DNA of 64,000 bases from OMII01 sp947467385 (GTDB taxonomy: Bacteria; Bdellovibrionota_C; UBA2361; OMII01), in assembly GCA_044360075.1 (NCBI GenBank), contig JBIKLA010000014.1, positions 33,076 through 97,075 of the forward strand. Direction: 5' to 3'. Both the position numbers and the translations under genes were made by a program. Positions 18,069 through 27,077 of this stretch are shown here, piece by piece; position 1 is the stretch's first letter, and each line of letters starts with the position of its first letter. Under the pieces are notes generated by a model, which ran no database searches, had not been told where the DNA came from, and saw nothing but the letters and a program-made list of their open reading frames with translations.

Positions 18069-19556
18069 ATGACTCTACAAAGCAGGAACGAATACCGCAG
18101 CAGCCCTCGCAAGATAGCTGTGTACAATACACTCGGTTCCGAGAAGGTCGCTCTCGACCCGCTGGACCAGGCAGCATCCAATCCCGAGGTAAAGATGTAT
18201 GTCTGCGGGCTCACGCCCCAGGAACACAGCCACATAGGCCATGGCCTCATGAGTGTCCGGTTCGACATCGTGCGGCGCTACCTCGCCTATCGGCGGCTGC
18301 GCGTTAATTTCGTCCAGAACGTCACGGACATTGACGACAAAATAATTACCAAGGTACTCGCCACCGGCCAGGACCCGCTCGCCATGACGCGCGGCTACAC
18401 CGACGAGTTCTACGCCTGCCTTGCAACGCTGAAGACACTGCCGGTCGAAAAGATTACCCGTGTGACCGACTTCGTGCCCCAAATCATCAGGTTCATCGAA
18501 GAGCTGATCTCCAAGGGATGTGCGTACGTCACTCCCGAGGGCAACGTCTACTTTGACGTCTCGAAGAAGGAGGACTACGGCAAGCTCTCGAACCAGAACA
18601 CCTCTATGCTTTTTGAGAGCGTCCGCAAGGAGCTCGACAAGCAGAAGCGATCTCCGCTCGATTTCGCCCTTTGGAAGAGGGACGAAAGCACAAAACTCTC
18701 TCAACCCTCTCCGTGGGGGATTGGCCGCCCGGGCTGGCACATCGAGTGCTCGGCTATGATCCATGAGGTTCTTGGGGACCACATCGATATACACGGAGGC
18801 GGGCTTGACCTTAAGTTCCCGCACCACGAAAACGAGATTGCCCAGTCAGAGGCTTTTTCGGGGGGCTGCTTCGCCAACATCTGGATGCATTCAGGCCTAC
18901 TCAATATCGGTGGCCAAAAGATGTCAAAGTCCCTCAACAACTTTATAGTCCTCTCGGAGGGGCTAGAGAACTACGGAGCCGCGCTGCTTAGGTTTGTGAT
19001 TGCGCGGCAGCATTACCGTTCGTCGATAGACCTGACCGATAAGCTGTTCCGCGACAACCTCAACGCGCTGCTCGACTTTCATCGGCTCTTTGCGCGTCTC
19101 TCGGGGCTTGAGTCCGCTCAGCCAGATACAGCCTCGCCAGAGTGCCAGGCGGTGATTGAGGCATTTGAAGCGGCGATGGACAACGACTTCAACTCTCCGG
19201 AGGCGCTCGTGGCGCTTGAGAAGTTCCGCTCTGAGATCGCGCAACGGCTTGATAGCGGCAAGGGAGGCCCTGCGGACGTTGGGGGCCAAGCCAAGCTGCT
19301 CCTTGAGCTCGGGCACATACTAGGGCTCTTTTTTTATCCCCTCGAGCATGTAGAGGCTGAGGGGCTGAGGGTCAACGCGCGCATTCTGGGCGCCGAGCCG
19401 CTCTCGCTAGAAGATGTGCATCGCCTTATGCAGGAGCGCATGGATGTTCGGGCCGCCAAGAACTTTGCCCGCTCCGACGAGATTCGGAACGAGCTTGCGG
19501 CCAGGGGCGTTGAGATCCTTGACTCGAAGGCAGGCTCCACTTTCCGCTTTGCATGA
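18069..19556 (+). CDS. cysS: cysteinyl-tRNA synthetase
   Basis: Charges tRNA-Cys with cysteine. The class I HIGH motif is HIGH at residues 55-58 and the KMSKS loop starts at about residue 284 (GGQKMSKSLNNF). Zinc-binding residues are seen at MYVCGLT (Cys46), HIECSAM and PHHENEIAQSEA. The C-terminal anticodon-binding helices end in ARSDEIRNELAARGVEI. 495 aa is slightly longer than average owing to an N-terminal extension of about 17 residues. The stop overlaps the start of the following glycosyltransferase (ATGA). Confidence 0.97.
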   Translation: MTLQSRNEYRSSPRKIAVYNTLGSEKVALDPLDQAASNPEVKMYVCGLTPQEHSHIGHGLMSVRFDIVRRYLAYRRLRVNFVQNVTDIDDKIITKVLATGQDPLAMTRGYTDEFYACLATLKTLPVEKITRVTDFVPQIIRFIEELISKGCAYVTPEGNVYFDVSKKEDYGKLSNQNTSMLFESVRKELDKQKRSPLDFALWKRDESTKLSQPSPWGIGRPGWHIECSAMIHEVLGDHIDIHGGGLDLKFPHHENEIAQSEAFSGGCFANIWMHSGLLNIGGQKMSKSLNNFIVLSEGLENYGAALLRFVIARQHYRSSIDLTDKLFRDNLNALLDFHRLFARLSGLESAQPDTASPECQAVIEAFEAAMDNDFNSPEALVALEKFRSEIAQRLDSGKGGPADVGGQAKLLLELGHILGLFFYPLEHVEAEGLRVNARILGAEPLSLEDVHRLMQERMDVRAAKNFARSDEIRNELAARGVEILDSKAGSTFRFA

Positions 19557-20722
19557 TCATGGCCCAAGACACCTGCCCTAAACAGCTCAAGATCGCCCTG
19601 CTTGGCACGCGGGGAATCCCGGCCCGATATGGCGGATTTGAGACCTTTGCCGAGCAGCTGTCGACGCGCCTCGTCGAGCGGGGCCATCAGGTGACGGTGT
19701 ATGGCCGATGCTCCTTTCTGCAGCGCTGGGGTGCCCGGGAGCCCTATCGGGAAGTCGCTCGGCGCGACACTCCGACGATCTTTCACAAGTATCTCGAGAC
19801 CCCGCTTCATGCCCTGACGTCCTTTATCGATCTCCTCTTCCGCCCCTGTGATGCCATTCTCTTGTGCAATGCGGCCAATAGTCCCTTCGCCCCGATACTT
19901 CGGCTCAAGCGAGTGCCGCTCCTCATCAACGTCGATGGGATCGAGCGTAATCGCGCAAAGTGGAACTCTTTGGGTAAGCTCTGGTACATGCTCGGGGAGC
20001 GCTGCTCGGTGTGGCTTGCCACGCGAGTCGTCTCTGACGCGAAGGTGATCGCGGATTACTACCGGGAGACCTTCGGCTGCGAGAGCGAGGTTATTCCGTA
20101 CGGAGTCCATCCCACTGTGCGTTCGGCCGGACCGATCCTTGAGAAGTTTGCGCTCACCGCCAACAATTATATCCTGTATGTGAGCCGCTTGGAGCCAGAG
20201 AACAATGCGCTCGGCGTGATCGAGGCCTACAACTCGTTGCTACGCGAGAATCCAGGGGCTATGCCGCTTGTGATAGTCGGGGATGCGCCTTACGCCGCGG
20301 AATACAAGGCAAAACTGAGGGCGGTGGCGAGCCCCAAAGTTGTTTTCACCGGGTTCCAGTTTGGCGAGGCGTACGAGGAGCTTCAGAGCAACTGCTACCT
20401 CTATGTGCAGGCAACCGAGGTGGGAGGCACCCACCCTGCCCTGATAGAGTCGATGTCGTACGGCAACTGCGTGATCGCTAACGGAACTCCGGAGAATCTT
20501 GAGGTTATAGGGGAGGCGGCGCGGAGCTTCGGGAAAAATGATTTTGCCGAGCTCGCGGTCATCCTGCGGGAGCTGCTTGCCGATCATGGACAGGCGGCTC
20601 GCCTCGGTGCGAAGGCAAAAGAGCGTGCGCATGCGCAGTTCTCCTGGGACTCAATAGTGTCTCAGTATGAGAAGCTTTTTGCTCAACTTGTCGCGGGTGA
20701 AGGGAGTCGTGAGCATGCATGA
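19553..20722 (+). CDS. GT4-type glycosyltransferase with DUF1972 N-terminus
   Basis: 389 aa. The N-terminus GTRGIPARYGGFETFAEQLS is the DUF1972 signature found in rhamnosyl- and other GT-B glycosyltransferases, with a Rossmann-type C-terminal half containing ILYVSRLEPENNALGVIEAY and YLYVQATEVGGTHPALIESM. It probably adds a sugar to an envelope polysaccharide from a nucleotide-sugar donor. ATG 19553 overlaps the cysS stop; ATG 19559 is an alternative. The 3' end overlaps the DCC gene by eight bases, so cysS, this gene and the DCC gene form one coupled transcript, an odd functional mixture. Confidence 0.87.
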   Translation: MIMAQDTCPKQLKIALLGTRGIPARYGGFETFAEQLSTRLVERGHQVTVYGRCSFLQRWGAREPYREVARRDTPTIFHKYLETPLHALTSFIDLLFRPCDAILLCNAANSPFAPILRLKRVPLLINVDGIERNRAKWNSLGKLWYMLGERCSVWLATRVVSDAKVIADYYRETFGCESEVIPYGVHPTVRSAGPILEKFALTANNYILYVSRLEPENNALGVIEAYNSLLRENPGAMPLVIVGDAPYAAEYKAKLRAVASPKVVFTGFQFGEAYEELQSNCYLYVQATEVGGTHPALIESMSYGNCVIANGTPENLEVIGEAARSFGKNDFAELAVILRELLADHGQAARLGAKAKERAHAQFSWDSIVSQYEKLFAQLVAGEGSREHA

Positions 20723-21134
20723 GACTGGCGAAATAGATCACCCAATCGTCGTGTTTGATGGCGTGTGCGGACTCTGCAATAGGCTGGTGGTATTCGCCCT
20801 GCGGAGAGATCCATCTGGCATGCTGCGTTTTGCTTCTAACCGGGCGCCTGCCGCCCAGCGCTTACTATCCCAGCATGGTCTCGCCGGCATTGATGCTGAA
20901 AGTGCTGTGGTCTTTGTCGGTGACAATGCGTTTCTGCGGAGCGATGCCGTTCTCTTTATCGTCGGCAGCCTTCCCTTCCCGTATTCGCTGGTGAAGGCTT
21001 TTCGAGTTGTTCCGCGCCCCGTGCGGGACCTTGTGTACCGGGCCGTGGCACGCCGGCGCCGGCAAATATTTGGTGAGGTAGCGGAGTGCGAGCTGATTCC
21101 AGCCGAGTTTCGCGACCGATTTTTGGGGGAGTAG
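20715..21134 (+). CDS. DCC-family thiol-disulfide oxidoreductase-like protein (DUF393)
   Basis: 139 aa. The family name motif is visible as DGVCGLCN with a CxxC pair (Cys18, Cys21), followed by a thioredoxin-like fold with the usual SAVVFV and SDAVLFIVGSL segments and the basic YRAVARRRRQIFG helix. DCC proteins are predicted redox enzymes of unknown substrate. The start at ATG 20715 matches the family N-terminus and overlaps the previous gene by eight bases. Confidence 0.88.
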   Translation: MHETGEIDHPIVVFDGVCGLCNRLVVFALRRDPSGMLRFASNRAPAAQRLLSQHGLAGIDAESAVVFVGDNAFLRSDAVLFIVGSLPFPYSLVKAFRVVPRPVRDLVYRAVARRRRQIFGEVAECELIPAEFRDRFLGE

Positions 21135-21136
21135 CC

Positions 21137-21622
21137 ATGAAAGCGCATGAGATCATTCGGGAACAGCTTGCAACCGCTCGCTACGTGATGTCGAGGTACC
21201 TCGAGGACTTGACCGACGCCGAGCTGCATCTCAGCCCCGTTACGGGCGCCCACACGGCAGCCTGGCAGGTCGGGCACCTCATCGTGTCCGAAAAGAGGAT
21301 GGCAGAGGGAATTCGCGCGGGCGCGGGCGTGGATCTGCCCGCAGGCTTTGAGGGGGCACACGCCAAGGACGCCCCCGCAGCTACAACGGGAGCCTTCTCC
21401 AAGGCCCAATATGCCGAGCTCATGAAAATTCAGCGCGAGCGCACGATCGTCCTGCTAGATTCGCTTTCGGAAAGTGACCTATCGAGGCCCGCACCGGAAT
21501 TCATGCGGGCATATGCGCCGCATGTGGGATCTGTCTTTGGCTCGATCGCTGGGCATGAGCTGATGCACTCAGGCCAGGTCGCCGTCTTGCGTCGCTCGCT
21601 CGGGAAGCCCGTTGTCATCTAG
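21137..21622 (+). CDS. DinB-family protein
   Basis: 161 aa four-helix-bundle protein of the DinB/YfiT type. The predicted metal-binding triad is His47 (WQVGHLI), His140 and His144 (GHELMHSGQ). Such proteins are metal-dependent enzymes, often thiol transferases acting with bacillithiol or similar cofactors, though individual substrates are usually unknown. ATG 21137 has GGGGGA about eight bases upstream and follows the DCC stop by two bases, so it is co-transcribed with it. Convergent with the small membrane-protein gene at 21632. Confidence 0.85.
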   Translation: MKAHEIIREQLATARYVMSRYLEDLTDAELHLSPVTGAHTAAWQVGHLIVSEKRMAEGIRAGAGVDLPAGFEGAHAKDAPAATTGAFSKAQYAELMKIQRERTIVLLDSLSESDLSRPAPEFMRAYAPHVGSVFGSIAGHELMHSGQVAVLRRSLGKPVVI

Positions 21623-21631
21623 AGGCGCTCG

Positions 21632-21946
21632 TTAGCCCGCGCGGCGAATCTCATCTCGCACAGACCGAGCGCGGCTGCACGTTAACTGGATTTCCTTGCG
21701 CAGGGTGATTACCTCGAACGCAAAAGCCTGGGACAGGGACTTAAGCTCGATGTGCAAGTTGTCCAAGCGCCCGGACATCTGGTCGGCTTGTGCGCCGGTG
21801 AGAGCGGAGAAGTTCGATCCTCGAGAGGTCCAGCTAAGCAGGAGGATGAGGGCCGCAAGAGTCGCGCAGGTGCCGATGAGCACGCCGGCATCAAAAGAGA
21901 GAACTCCTGTGCCAAAAGATTTAGATAGCCACTGAGCGAATTCCAT
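21632..21946 (-). CDS. small single-pass membrane protein, unknown function
   Basis: 104 aa with one membrane span (about residues 19-39, GVLIGTCATLAALILLLSW), then a heptad-like helix (SGRLDNLHIELKSLSQAFAF) and a basic tail. No family recognised. AGGAG lies five bases before ATG 21946, supporting the gene. The 297 bases to the divergent GT2 gene (21947-22243) hold no clear promoter boxes or RNA gene. Confidence 0.65.
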   Translation of the reverse strand: MEFAQWLSKSFGTGVLSFDAGVLIGTCATLAALILLLSWTSRGSNFSALTGAQADQMSGRLDNLHIELKSLSQAFAFEVITLRKEIQLTCSRARSVRDEIRRAG

Positions 21947-22243
21947 CGTTGCTCCTAACCTTTACGTGCCTTCAAGGCCCCAAACGGGCTGTTAAAGCCT
22001 CGTTAAGCCTCTTGTTCGAGTTATGGCGGTCTTGGAAGGCAATGGTGCAGGAAAAAGCAACTACGCTAAAGGTATCATATGGTTAGGCTCTCCTATGAGC
22101 ATCGACTGCCAGGTCCCCAGACCTGGGTTTAGCATTCCCACTGTGTTACACTCCGCGAGCGCTTGGAGCTTCTTCTTCATCGGCCGAAAACGGTCGAGGA
22201 GGAACTCAAGCAGGGTGGACGTTTTTTTTGTATGCGGGGAGAT

Positions 22244-23233
22244 ATGCGCGGCATATCAGTGGTCATTCCGGTATTCAACGAAGAAGACAACGTGGCAGAG
22301 GGCTTCCGAGAGGTTACGGGAGTGCTGCGGGCGATGGGTCGCCCCTACGAGATCATATACGTCGACGACGGATCGCGTGATGCGACGGTCTCTCGGTTGC
22401 TTGAGTGTGCCGGCAACGATCCTCACCTTCGGCTCGTTCAGCTTCGTCGCAACTTCGGGCAGACAGCCGCGATGGCAGCAGGATTCGATCACACGCGCAA
22501 CGAGATCGTTGTCGCGCTCGATGGCGATCTGCAGAATGATCCCGCAGAGATTCCCAAGATGGTGGAGAAGCTTGACGAGGGATATGACCTCGTTGCGGGA
22601 TGGCGCAAGGACCGCAAAGACAAGTTCTTAAGCCGCAGGCTTCCAAGCGTTATCGCCAATCGGCTCATCTCGGCTGCCACCGACGTGCGGCTGCATGATT
22701 ACGGCTGCACGCTCAAGGTAATGACAGGCGAGGTTGCGAGGGGACTGCGGCTGTACGGCGAGATGCATCGTTTCATACCAGCCCTCGCCAACGAGATGGG
22801 TGCCCGCATCGTCGAAGTCCCGGTGAATCACCGCGAGCGGCGTTTCGGCACGTCGAAGTACGGCATTTCGAGGACTATCCGCGTCGTGCTTGATCTTATT
22901 ACCGTCAAGTTCCTCCTCGGGTACTCGAAGCGCCCGATTCACCTGTTCGGAGTTGTCGGCGCGGTCTCTAGCGTTCTCGGAACGATGATCCTGTCGCTCC
23001 TTACGTTTCAGCGAGTTTTTCAGGACGTGCCGATGGGCAATCGCCCGCTGCTCGCGCTGGGAGTCATGCTGGTTATTATCGGCCTTCAGTTCATCGTGTT
23101 TGGGCTTCTTGCAGAGGTTCTTGCCCGAACGTATTACGAGTCCCAGAACAAGAAGATATATGTGGTACGGCGAATATTTACGGCGCCTGAAGATGAGGGC
23201 AGTGCTCCGTGGACGCGCAAAGTTGCCAACTAG
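22244..23233 (+). CDS. GT2 glycosyltransferase with two C-terminal membrane spans (ArnC/GtrB-like)
   Basis: 329 aa. The GT-A domain starts ISVVIPVFNEEDNV, with VDDGSRDAT and the metal-binding DGDLQNDP motif, followed by GWRKDRKD, HRFIPALAN and RRFGTSKYG, the polyprenyl-phosphate glycosyltransferase pattern. Two membrane spans follow (about residues 225-250 and 262-290). It likely makes an undecaprenyl-phosphate-linked sugar on the inner membrane. ATG 22244 with GGGGAG just upstream fits the family N-terminus better than earlier in-frame starts. First gene of the polysaccharide cluster; its end overlaps the next gene by 25 bases. Confidence 0.9.
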   Translation: MRGISVVIPVFNEEDNVAEGFREVTGVLRAMGRPYEIIYVDDGSRDATVSRLLECAGNDPHLRLVQLRRNFGQTAAMAAGFDHTRNEIVVALDGDLQNDPAEIPKMVEKLDEGYDLVAGWRKDRKDKFLSRRLPSVIANRLISAATDVRLHDYGCTLKVMTGEVARGLRLYGEMHRFIPALANEMGARIVEVPVNHRERRFGTSKYGISRTIRVVLDLITVKFLLGYSKRPIHLFGVVGAVSSVLGTMILSLLTFQRVFQDVPMGNRPLLALGVMLVIIGLQFIVFGLLAEVLARTYYESQNKKIYVVRRIFTAPEDEGSAPWTRKVAN

Positions 23234-24378
23234 CCACTCAGGCTAAGGAACCGCGACCATCCCTAAAGCTGCTGCTCGATGCGCGCAAGCTCGGTGATGG
23301 CGGCATCGGGGTGTACCTTGAGAACCTGATATGCGGCCTCCTCGACGGCGGCGACATTGAGATAACGCTCCTGTCGCGGCCGGGGGCAGATGAGAGTTTT
23401 TCGCGCGCCCAAGAGGTTGCTTGGCTCTTTGACGCAAGCCCGTGCTACTCGCTTGATGAGCTCCTGTTCCTGGGTCGCCGAATCGAATTCTCTCGCTATG
23501 ACATTTTTCACACTCCACACTACGTGCTGCCGATTGGCGTTGCGATTCCATCAGTCGTGACGGTGCATGACCTTATTCACATCGAGCAGCCAGAGCGCTT
23601 TTTCTACCCTTGGGTTTCGAGGCGCCTCATTCGATCTTCGGTTGCCCGCGCTGACAGGGTGCTCGCCGTCAGCGGGGCGACTCGCCGGGCGGTGCTCGAT
23701 CTCACGGGGGTAGACGGCGCGAAGGTGCTGCATGTTCCTAACGCGGTTGCGCCCTTTCTCAAGGGGCCCTCATCCGTCCTTGACCTTCCGACGGAGGTGC
23801 AGGGAGCCGGGTCCTTTTTCCTGTCGGTACTTTCAAATCTCAAACCCCACAAGGCGCCTCGGGATCTGCTGCTCGCCTTCCGCAACTTCAGGCGGGATAC
23901 GCTGTGGCGGCGCGTTGCGGCGACGTGTCCGAAGCTCGTCATCGCGGGGTACGGCGCCGCCGAATTTTCGCAATCGCGGGAGCTTTCTCGGCTTGCGGAG
24001 GAGATCGGGGATGTCGTGGTCGTGGGTGCCGTTTCGCCGAGCCAGCTCTCTGCCCTCTACGCGAAGGCTGCCGCTCTCGTTGTTCCCTCTCGCCTTGAGG
24101 GCTTCTGCCTCCCTGCGCTTGAGGCACAGTCGCGAGGAACGCCGGTGGTGTGCCGACCGATCGCTGCGCTTCAAGAGCTGCTTACAGAGCGCGACACGGC
24201 TGCGGCGGATGTGTCGATCGACGCGCTCGCGGCTGCTATGCGGACAGGGCTTGAGTGCGGAGCGGCTCACGGGCGGCAGCCCATGGCGGGCCATCTTGAG
24301 CGGTACTCAACGCGGCGTGTTGCCGACGAAGTGCGCGCTGTGTACGAGGATGCTCTTCGGTCGCGAGGTGCCCGATGA
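23209..24378 (+). CDS. GT4 family glycosyltransferase
   Basis: 389 aa GT-B glycosyltransferase. LLLDARKLGDGGIGVYLENL is the acceptor-side start typical of mannosyltransferase-like GT4 proteins. VTVHDLIH and VLAVSGATRRAV occur in the N-terminal half, and the donor site in the C-terminal half has VVPSRLEGFCLPALEAQSRG. It starts at GTG 23209 with GAGGG upstream and overlaps the preceding gene by 25 bases; its stop overlaps the next start (ATGA). Probable polysaccharide repeat-unit assembly on the cytoplasmic face. Confidence 0.87.
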   Translation: MDAQSCQLATQAKEPRPSLKLLLDARKLGDGGIGVYLENLICGLLDGGDIEITLLSRPGADESFSRAQEVAWLFDASPCYSLDELLFLGRRIEFSRYDIFHTPHYVLPIGVAIPSVVTVHDLIHIEQPERFFYPWVSRRLIRSSVARADRVLAVSGATRRAVLDLTGVDGAKVLHVPNAVAPFLKGPSSVLDLPTEVQGAGSFFLSVLSNLKPHKAPRDLLLAFRNFRRDTLWRRVAATCPKLVIAGYGAAEFSQSRELSRLAEEIGDVVVVGAVSPSQLSALYAKAAALVVPSRLEGFCLPALEAQSRGTPVVCRPIAALQELLTERDTAAADVSIDALAAAMRTGLECGAAHGRQPMAGHLERYSTRRVADEVRAVYEDALRSRGAR

Positions 24379-25595
24379 GGGTTGCACTTGTGCATGATTG
24401 GCTCACCGGCATGCGGGGAGGGGAGCGATGCCTTGAGGCCTTTCTTGAGCTTTACCCGAATGCGGACATCTTCACACTCGTGCACGTTCCGGGCAGCACG
24501 ACAGGGCGCATCGACAGCCGGGTGAAGAAAGCATCCTTTCTCAATCGCGTGCCAGGAATTAGCCGGCACTACCGGCGCTTACTTCCGCTCTTTCCCCTCG
24601 CCATCGCTTCGTTCGACCTGCGCGGCTACGACCTGGTTATCTCGCTGAGCCATGCGGCGGCGAAGAACGTACGCGTTCCGCGGGGAGTGCCGCATGTCTG
24701 CTACTGCTTCACTCCGATGCGCTACATATGGGATCAGGCGCGGTCATACCTGCCCGGACCGGCCTTCTACCTGGCGCAGCCGCTTTTGCAGCTGCTGCGA
24801 CTGTGGGATCGGCGCGGGGCCCGGCGTGTTGGGCACTTCGTTGCCATCAGCCAGTTCGTTGCGGCGCGCATCCGCCGCTTTTATGGGCGTGATGCGGCTG
24901 TCATTCCCCCACCCGTGCGCATGCGAAGCGGGACGAGCCAGGGCCTGACCAGCGAGGAGCGCGCTATCTTTGCAAGCAACCCAGGGCCATTCTTCCTGTG
25001 CGCTGGTGCTCTCGTTCCGTACAAGCACATTGACGTCGCGGTTGAGGCGTTTCGGCGCATGGATCTCCCGCTCTGGATCGTGGGGGGAGGGCCTGAAGAG
25101 CGCAAGATTCGGGAGATGTCGCCGCCAAACGTGAAGGTTCTAGGGCGCGTCAGCGAAGCTTTCCTGTGGGAGTGCTACAGCCGCTGTGAGGCCCTCATCT
25201 TTCCTGGCATTGAGGACTTCGGCATAGTCCCAGTTGAGTGTCTAGCCTCGGGCAGGCCCGTGATAGCGGTCGATGCGGGTGGAATACGCGAATCGCTCGG
25301 ATGCGCGCGCGGTTCTGGCGACTCCGTCCTTGTCCAGCGGAATCCTTACGGTGTATTTATTCACAAGAGGGGCCACGGGGATCCGGGGGCGCTCATCGAG
25401 GCGGTCGCCCTGTACAGGGCGGCTCGCGGCGAGTTTGTGGCGAGTGAGTTGGCTGCCCGCGCAGAGGCGTTTGGCTATCCCAGGTTTTTTGCCTCGTGGG
25501 AGCAGTTTGCCCGTGACGCGGGCCTTGCCGCCTCGGATCGTGCGGCAGCAAATGCCGAGGCCCCGCCTGTCAAGTCTCAAGGTGTAGGATGCTAA
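24375..25595 (+). CDS. GT4 family glycosyltransferase
   Basis: 406 aa GT-B enzyme. The N-terminus VALVHDWLTGMRGGERCLEA and CFTPMRYIWDQ are typical of GT4 enzymes in exopolysaccharide clusters. The C-terminal half has GALVPYKHIDVAVEAF and the donor-binding stretch FPGIEDFGIVPVECLASGRP. It begins in an ATGA overlap with the previous gene and ends seven bases into the WcaJ-type gene, so the four cluster genes are tightly coupled. Confidence 0.88.
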   Translation: MRVALVHDWLTGMRGGERCLEAFLELYPNADIFTLVHVPGSTTGRIDSRVKKASFLNRVPGISRHYRRLLPLFPLAIASFDLRGYDLVISLSHAAAKNVRVPRGVPHVCYCFTPMRYIWDQARSYLPGPAFYLAQPLLQLLRLWDRRGARRVGHFVAISQFVAARIRRFYGRDAAVIPPPVRMRSGTSQGLTSEERAIFASNPGPFFLCAGALVPYKHIDVAVEAFRRMDLPLWIVGGGPEERKIREMSPPNVKVLGRVSEAFLWECYSRCEALIFPGIEDFGIVPVECLASGRPVIAVDAGGIRESLGCARGSGDSVLVQRNPYGVFIHKRGHGDPGALIEAVALYRAARGEFVASELAARAEAFGYPRFFASWEQFARDAGLAASDRAAANAEAPPVKSQGVGC

Positions 25596-26851
25596 AGCAG
25601 AAGCGACAGCTTTTTGAGTATCTCTTCATGGTCGTCGACCTGCTGGTCGTCTCCGTGGCCTGGCTCGTCGCCTTCTGGCTCCGGTTTGAGACCGGACTTG
25701 TTCCGGTCGACAAGGGCGTGCCGGAGTTCATCCACTACGTGTCGATGCTGATCTTCATCTGGATCATCTGGGCATTCGTGTTCAGGCGCATGGGGCTCTA
25801 TCGGCCGATGCGAGGAGTCCGTAGAACGCGTGAGCTGTGGGTGCTGGTGAATGCCAACGCGCTTGCGATCCTTCTCCTCATCGCCATCACCTATCTCTTC
25901 AGGGAGAAGAGCGTCCAGTATTCCCGTCTTGTGTTTGTCTACTTCTGGGCGATCGCTACAGCTCTTACGGTGCTGCAGCGAACGGCGCTTCGCTTCCTGC
26001 TGCGGGAGCTTCGGCGCAAGGGATACAACCTGCGCTACATGCTTGTTGTGGGGTCGGGCAAGGTTGCCTCGGATGTCGTCAGCCGAGTTCGCATGCACCA
26101 AGAGCTCGGTATCCAACTTCTCGGCTGCCTCTCCAAGGAGGGTGAGGAGCGGCGGGGGCCGGGCGGGGTGCCGATCGTTGGAAGTTATGCCGACATAGGC
26201 TCGTTTGTGGGCCGAACGGATATCGACCAGATCGTTGTTGCGCTTCCCCTGGAAGACCAGCAAGCGCTGCCAGACATTATGGGTCAGCTTAAGGACTCAA
26301 TCGTCGATATCAAGATTATCCCCGATCTCTACCAGTTTGCGAGCATCGGCGGCGCGATAGAGGAGTTCGAGGGCCTGCCTGTCATAAGCTTGCAGGAGTG
26401 CCCGCTCGACGGCATTAACCTCTTCACCAAGCGCTTCCTCGATCTCCTGGTGGCGTCGTCGATTATCGTGCTCTTCTCGCCATTTATGTTCCTGATAGCG
26501 CTGCTAGTGAAGCTCACGTCGCGCGGCCCCATGCTCTTCAAGCAGGAGCGGGTCAGCTTCGATGGCACGCCTTTCCGCATCATCAAGTTTCGCACGATGC
26601 ACCTCGATGCGGAGTCAGGAGGGCCCGGCTGGACCAAGCCAGGTGACGAGCGGATCACGCCCTTAGGAAAATTCCTGCGCTCCACGAGCCTCGATGAGCT
26701 TCCGCAGCTCCTTAACGTTATCAGGGGCGACATGTCGATCGTTGGCCCCCGTCCGGAGAGGCCTGTATACATCCGGGAGTTCCGGCGCACATACCGCGGT
26801 ACATGCTGCGCCATAAGGTTCCGGCGGGCATCACCGGCTGGGCGCAGGTGA
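25589..26851 (+). CDS. undecaprenyl-phosphate sugar phosphotransferase (WcaJ-type), 5' part of a frameshifted gene
   Basis: Initiates polysaccharide synthesis by moving a sugar-1-phosphate onto undecaprenyl phosphate. The N-terminal half has four membrane spans, then a CoA-binding-like domain (LVVGSGKVASDVV), a fifth hydrophobic segment (about residues 287-312), and the catalytic bacterial sugar-transferase domain with KFRTMHLDAE, RSTSLDELPQLLNV and GPRPERPVYI. The frame then loses its homology at about base 26790 and ends in an unrelated tail (TCCAIRFRRASPAGRR). The normal continuation PRYMLRHKVPAGITGW is in the next frame, so one base is missing around 26788-26791. This is either a sequence error or a recent inactivating mutation. 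Confidence 0.85.
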   Translation: MLKQKRQLFEYLFMVVDLLVVSVAWLVAFWLRFETGLVPVDKGVPEFIHYVSMLIFIWIIWAFVFRRMGLYRPMRGVRRTRELWVLVNANALAILLLIAITYLFREKSVQYSRLVFVYFWAIATALTVLQRTALRFLLRELRRKGYNLRYMLVVGSGKVASDVVSRVRMHQELGIQLLGCLSKEGEERRGPGGVPIVGSYADIGSFVGRTDIDQIVVALPLEDQQALPDIMGQLKDSIVDIKIIPDLYQFASIGGAIEEFEGLPVISLQECPLDGINLFTKRFLDLLVASSIIVLFSPFMFLIALLVKLTSRGPMLFKQERVSFDGTPFRIIKFRTMHLDAESGGPGWTKPGDERITPLGKFLRSTSLDELPQLLNVIRGDMSIVGPRPERPVYIREFRRTYRGTCCAIRFRRASPAGRR

Positions 26852-26991
26852 ACGGCTGGCGGGGGGACACTTCTATAGACAAGCGCATCGAGTACGATCT
26901 GTACTACATCGAGAATTGGTCCCTGTTTCTCGACATCAAGATTCTCGTCCTGACCCTCTTTCGGGGGTTCCGCAACCGCAACGCCTATTAG
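26791..26991 (+). pseudogene. 3' part of the frameshifted WcaJ-type transferase gene
   Basis: This stretch in the +1 frame reads IPRYMLRHKVPAGITGWAQV and continues through NGWRGDTSIDKR to the family C-terminus FRGFRNRNAY. It directly continues the interrupted upstream gene. If the missing base is restored, the product would be about 467 aa, the usual length. An ATG at 26803 could start a 62-residue peptide, but no separate gene is expected here. Confidence 0.85.
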
Positions 26992-27077
26992 GGCCTACCC
27001 GCCGGTAGAGAGATCCCCCGCGCGGCATGAAAGTGTCCTTCCCATAGCGGCGGAGTCTGAGGTAACCTTCCGGGATT

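Noticed and set aside
22023..22631. 202-residue plus-strand frame overlapping the GT2 gene
   Set aside because: Shadow frame of the clear GT2 glycosyltransferase; most of its length is out-of-frame coding sequence.
26803..26991. Independent 62-residue gene
   Set aside because: Its sequence is the missing C-terminus of the WcaJ-type transferase, so it is a frameshift product.
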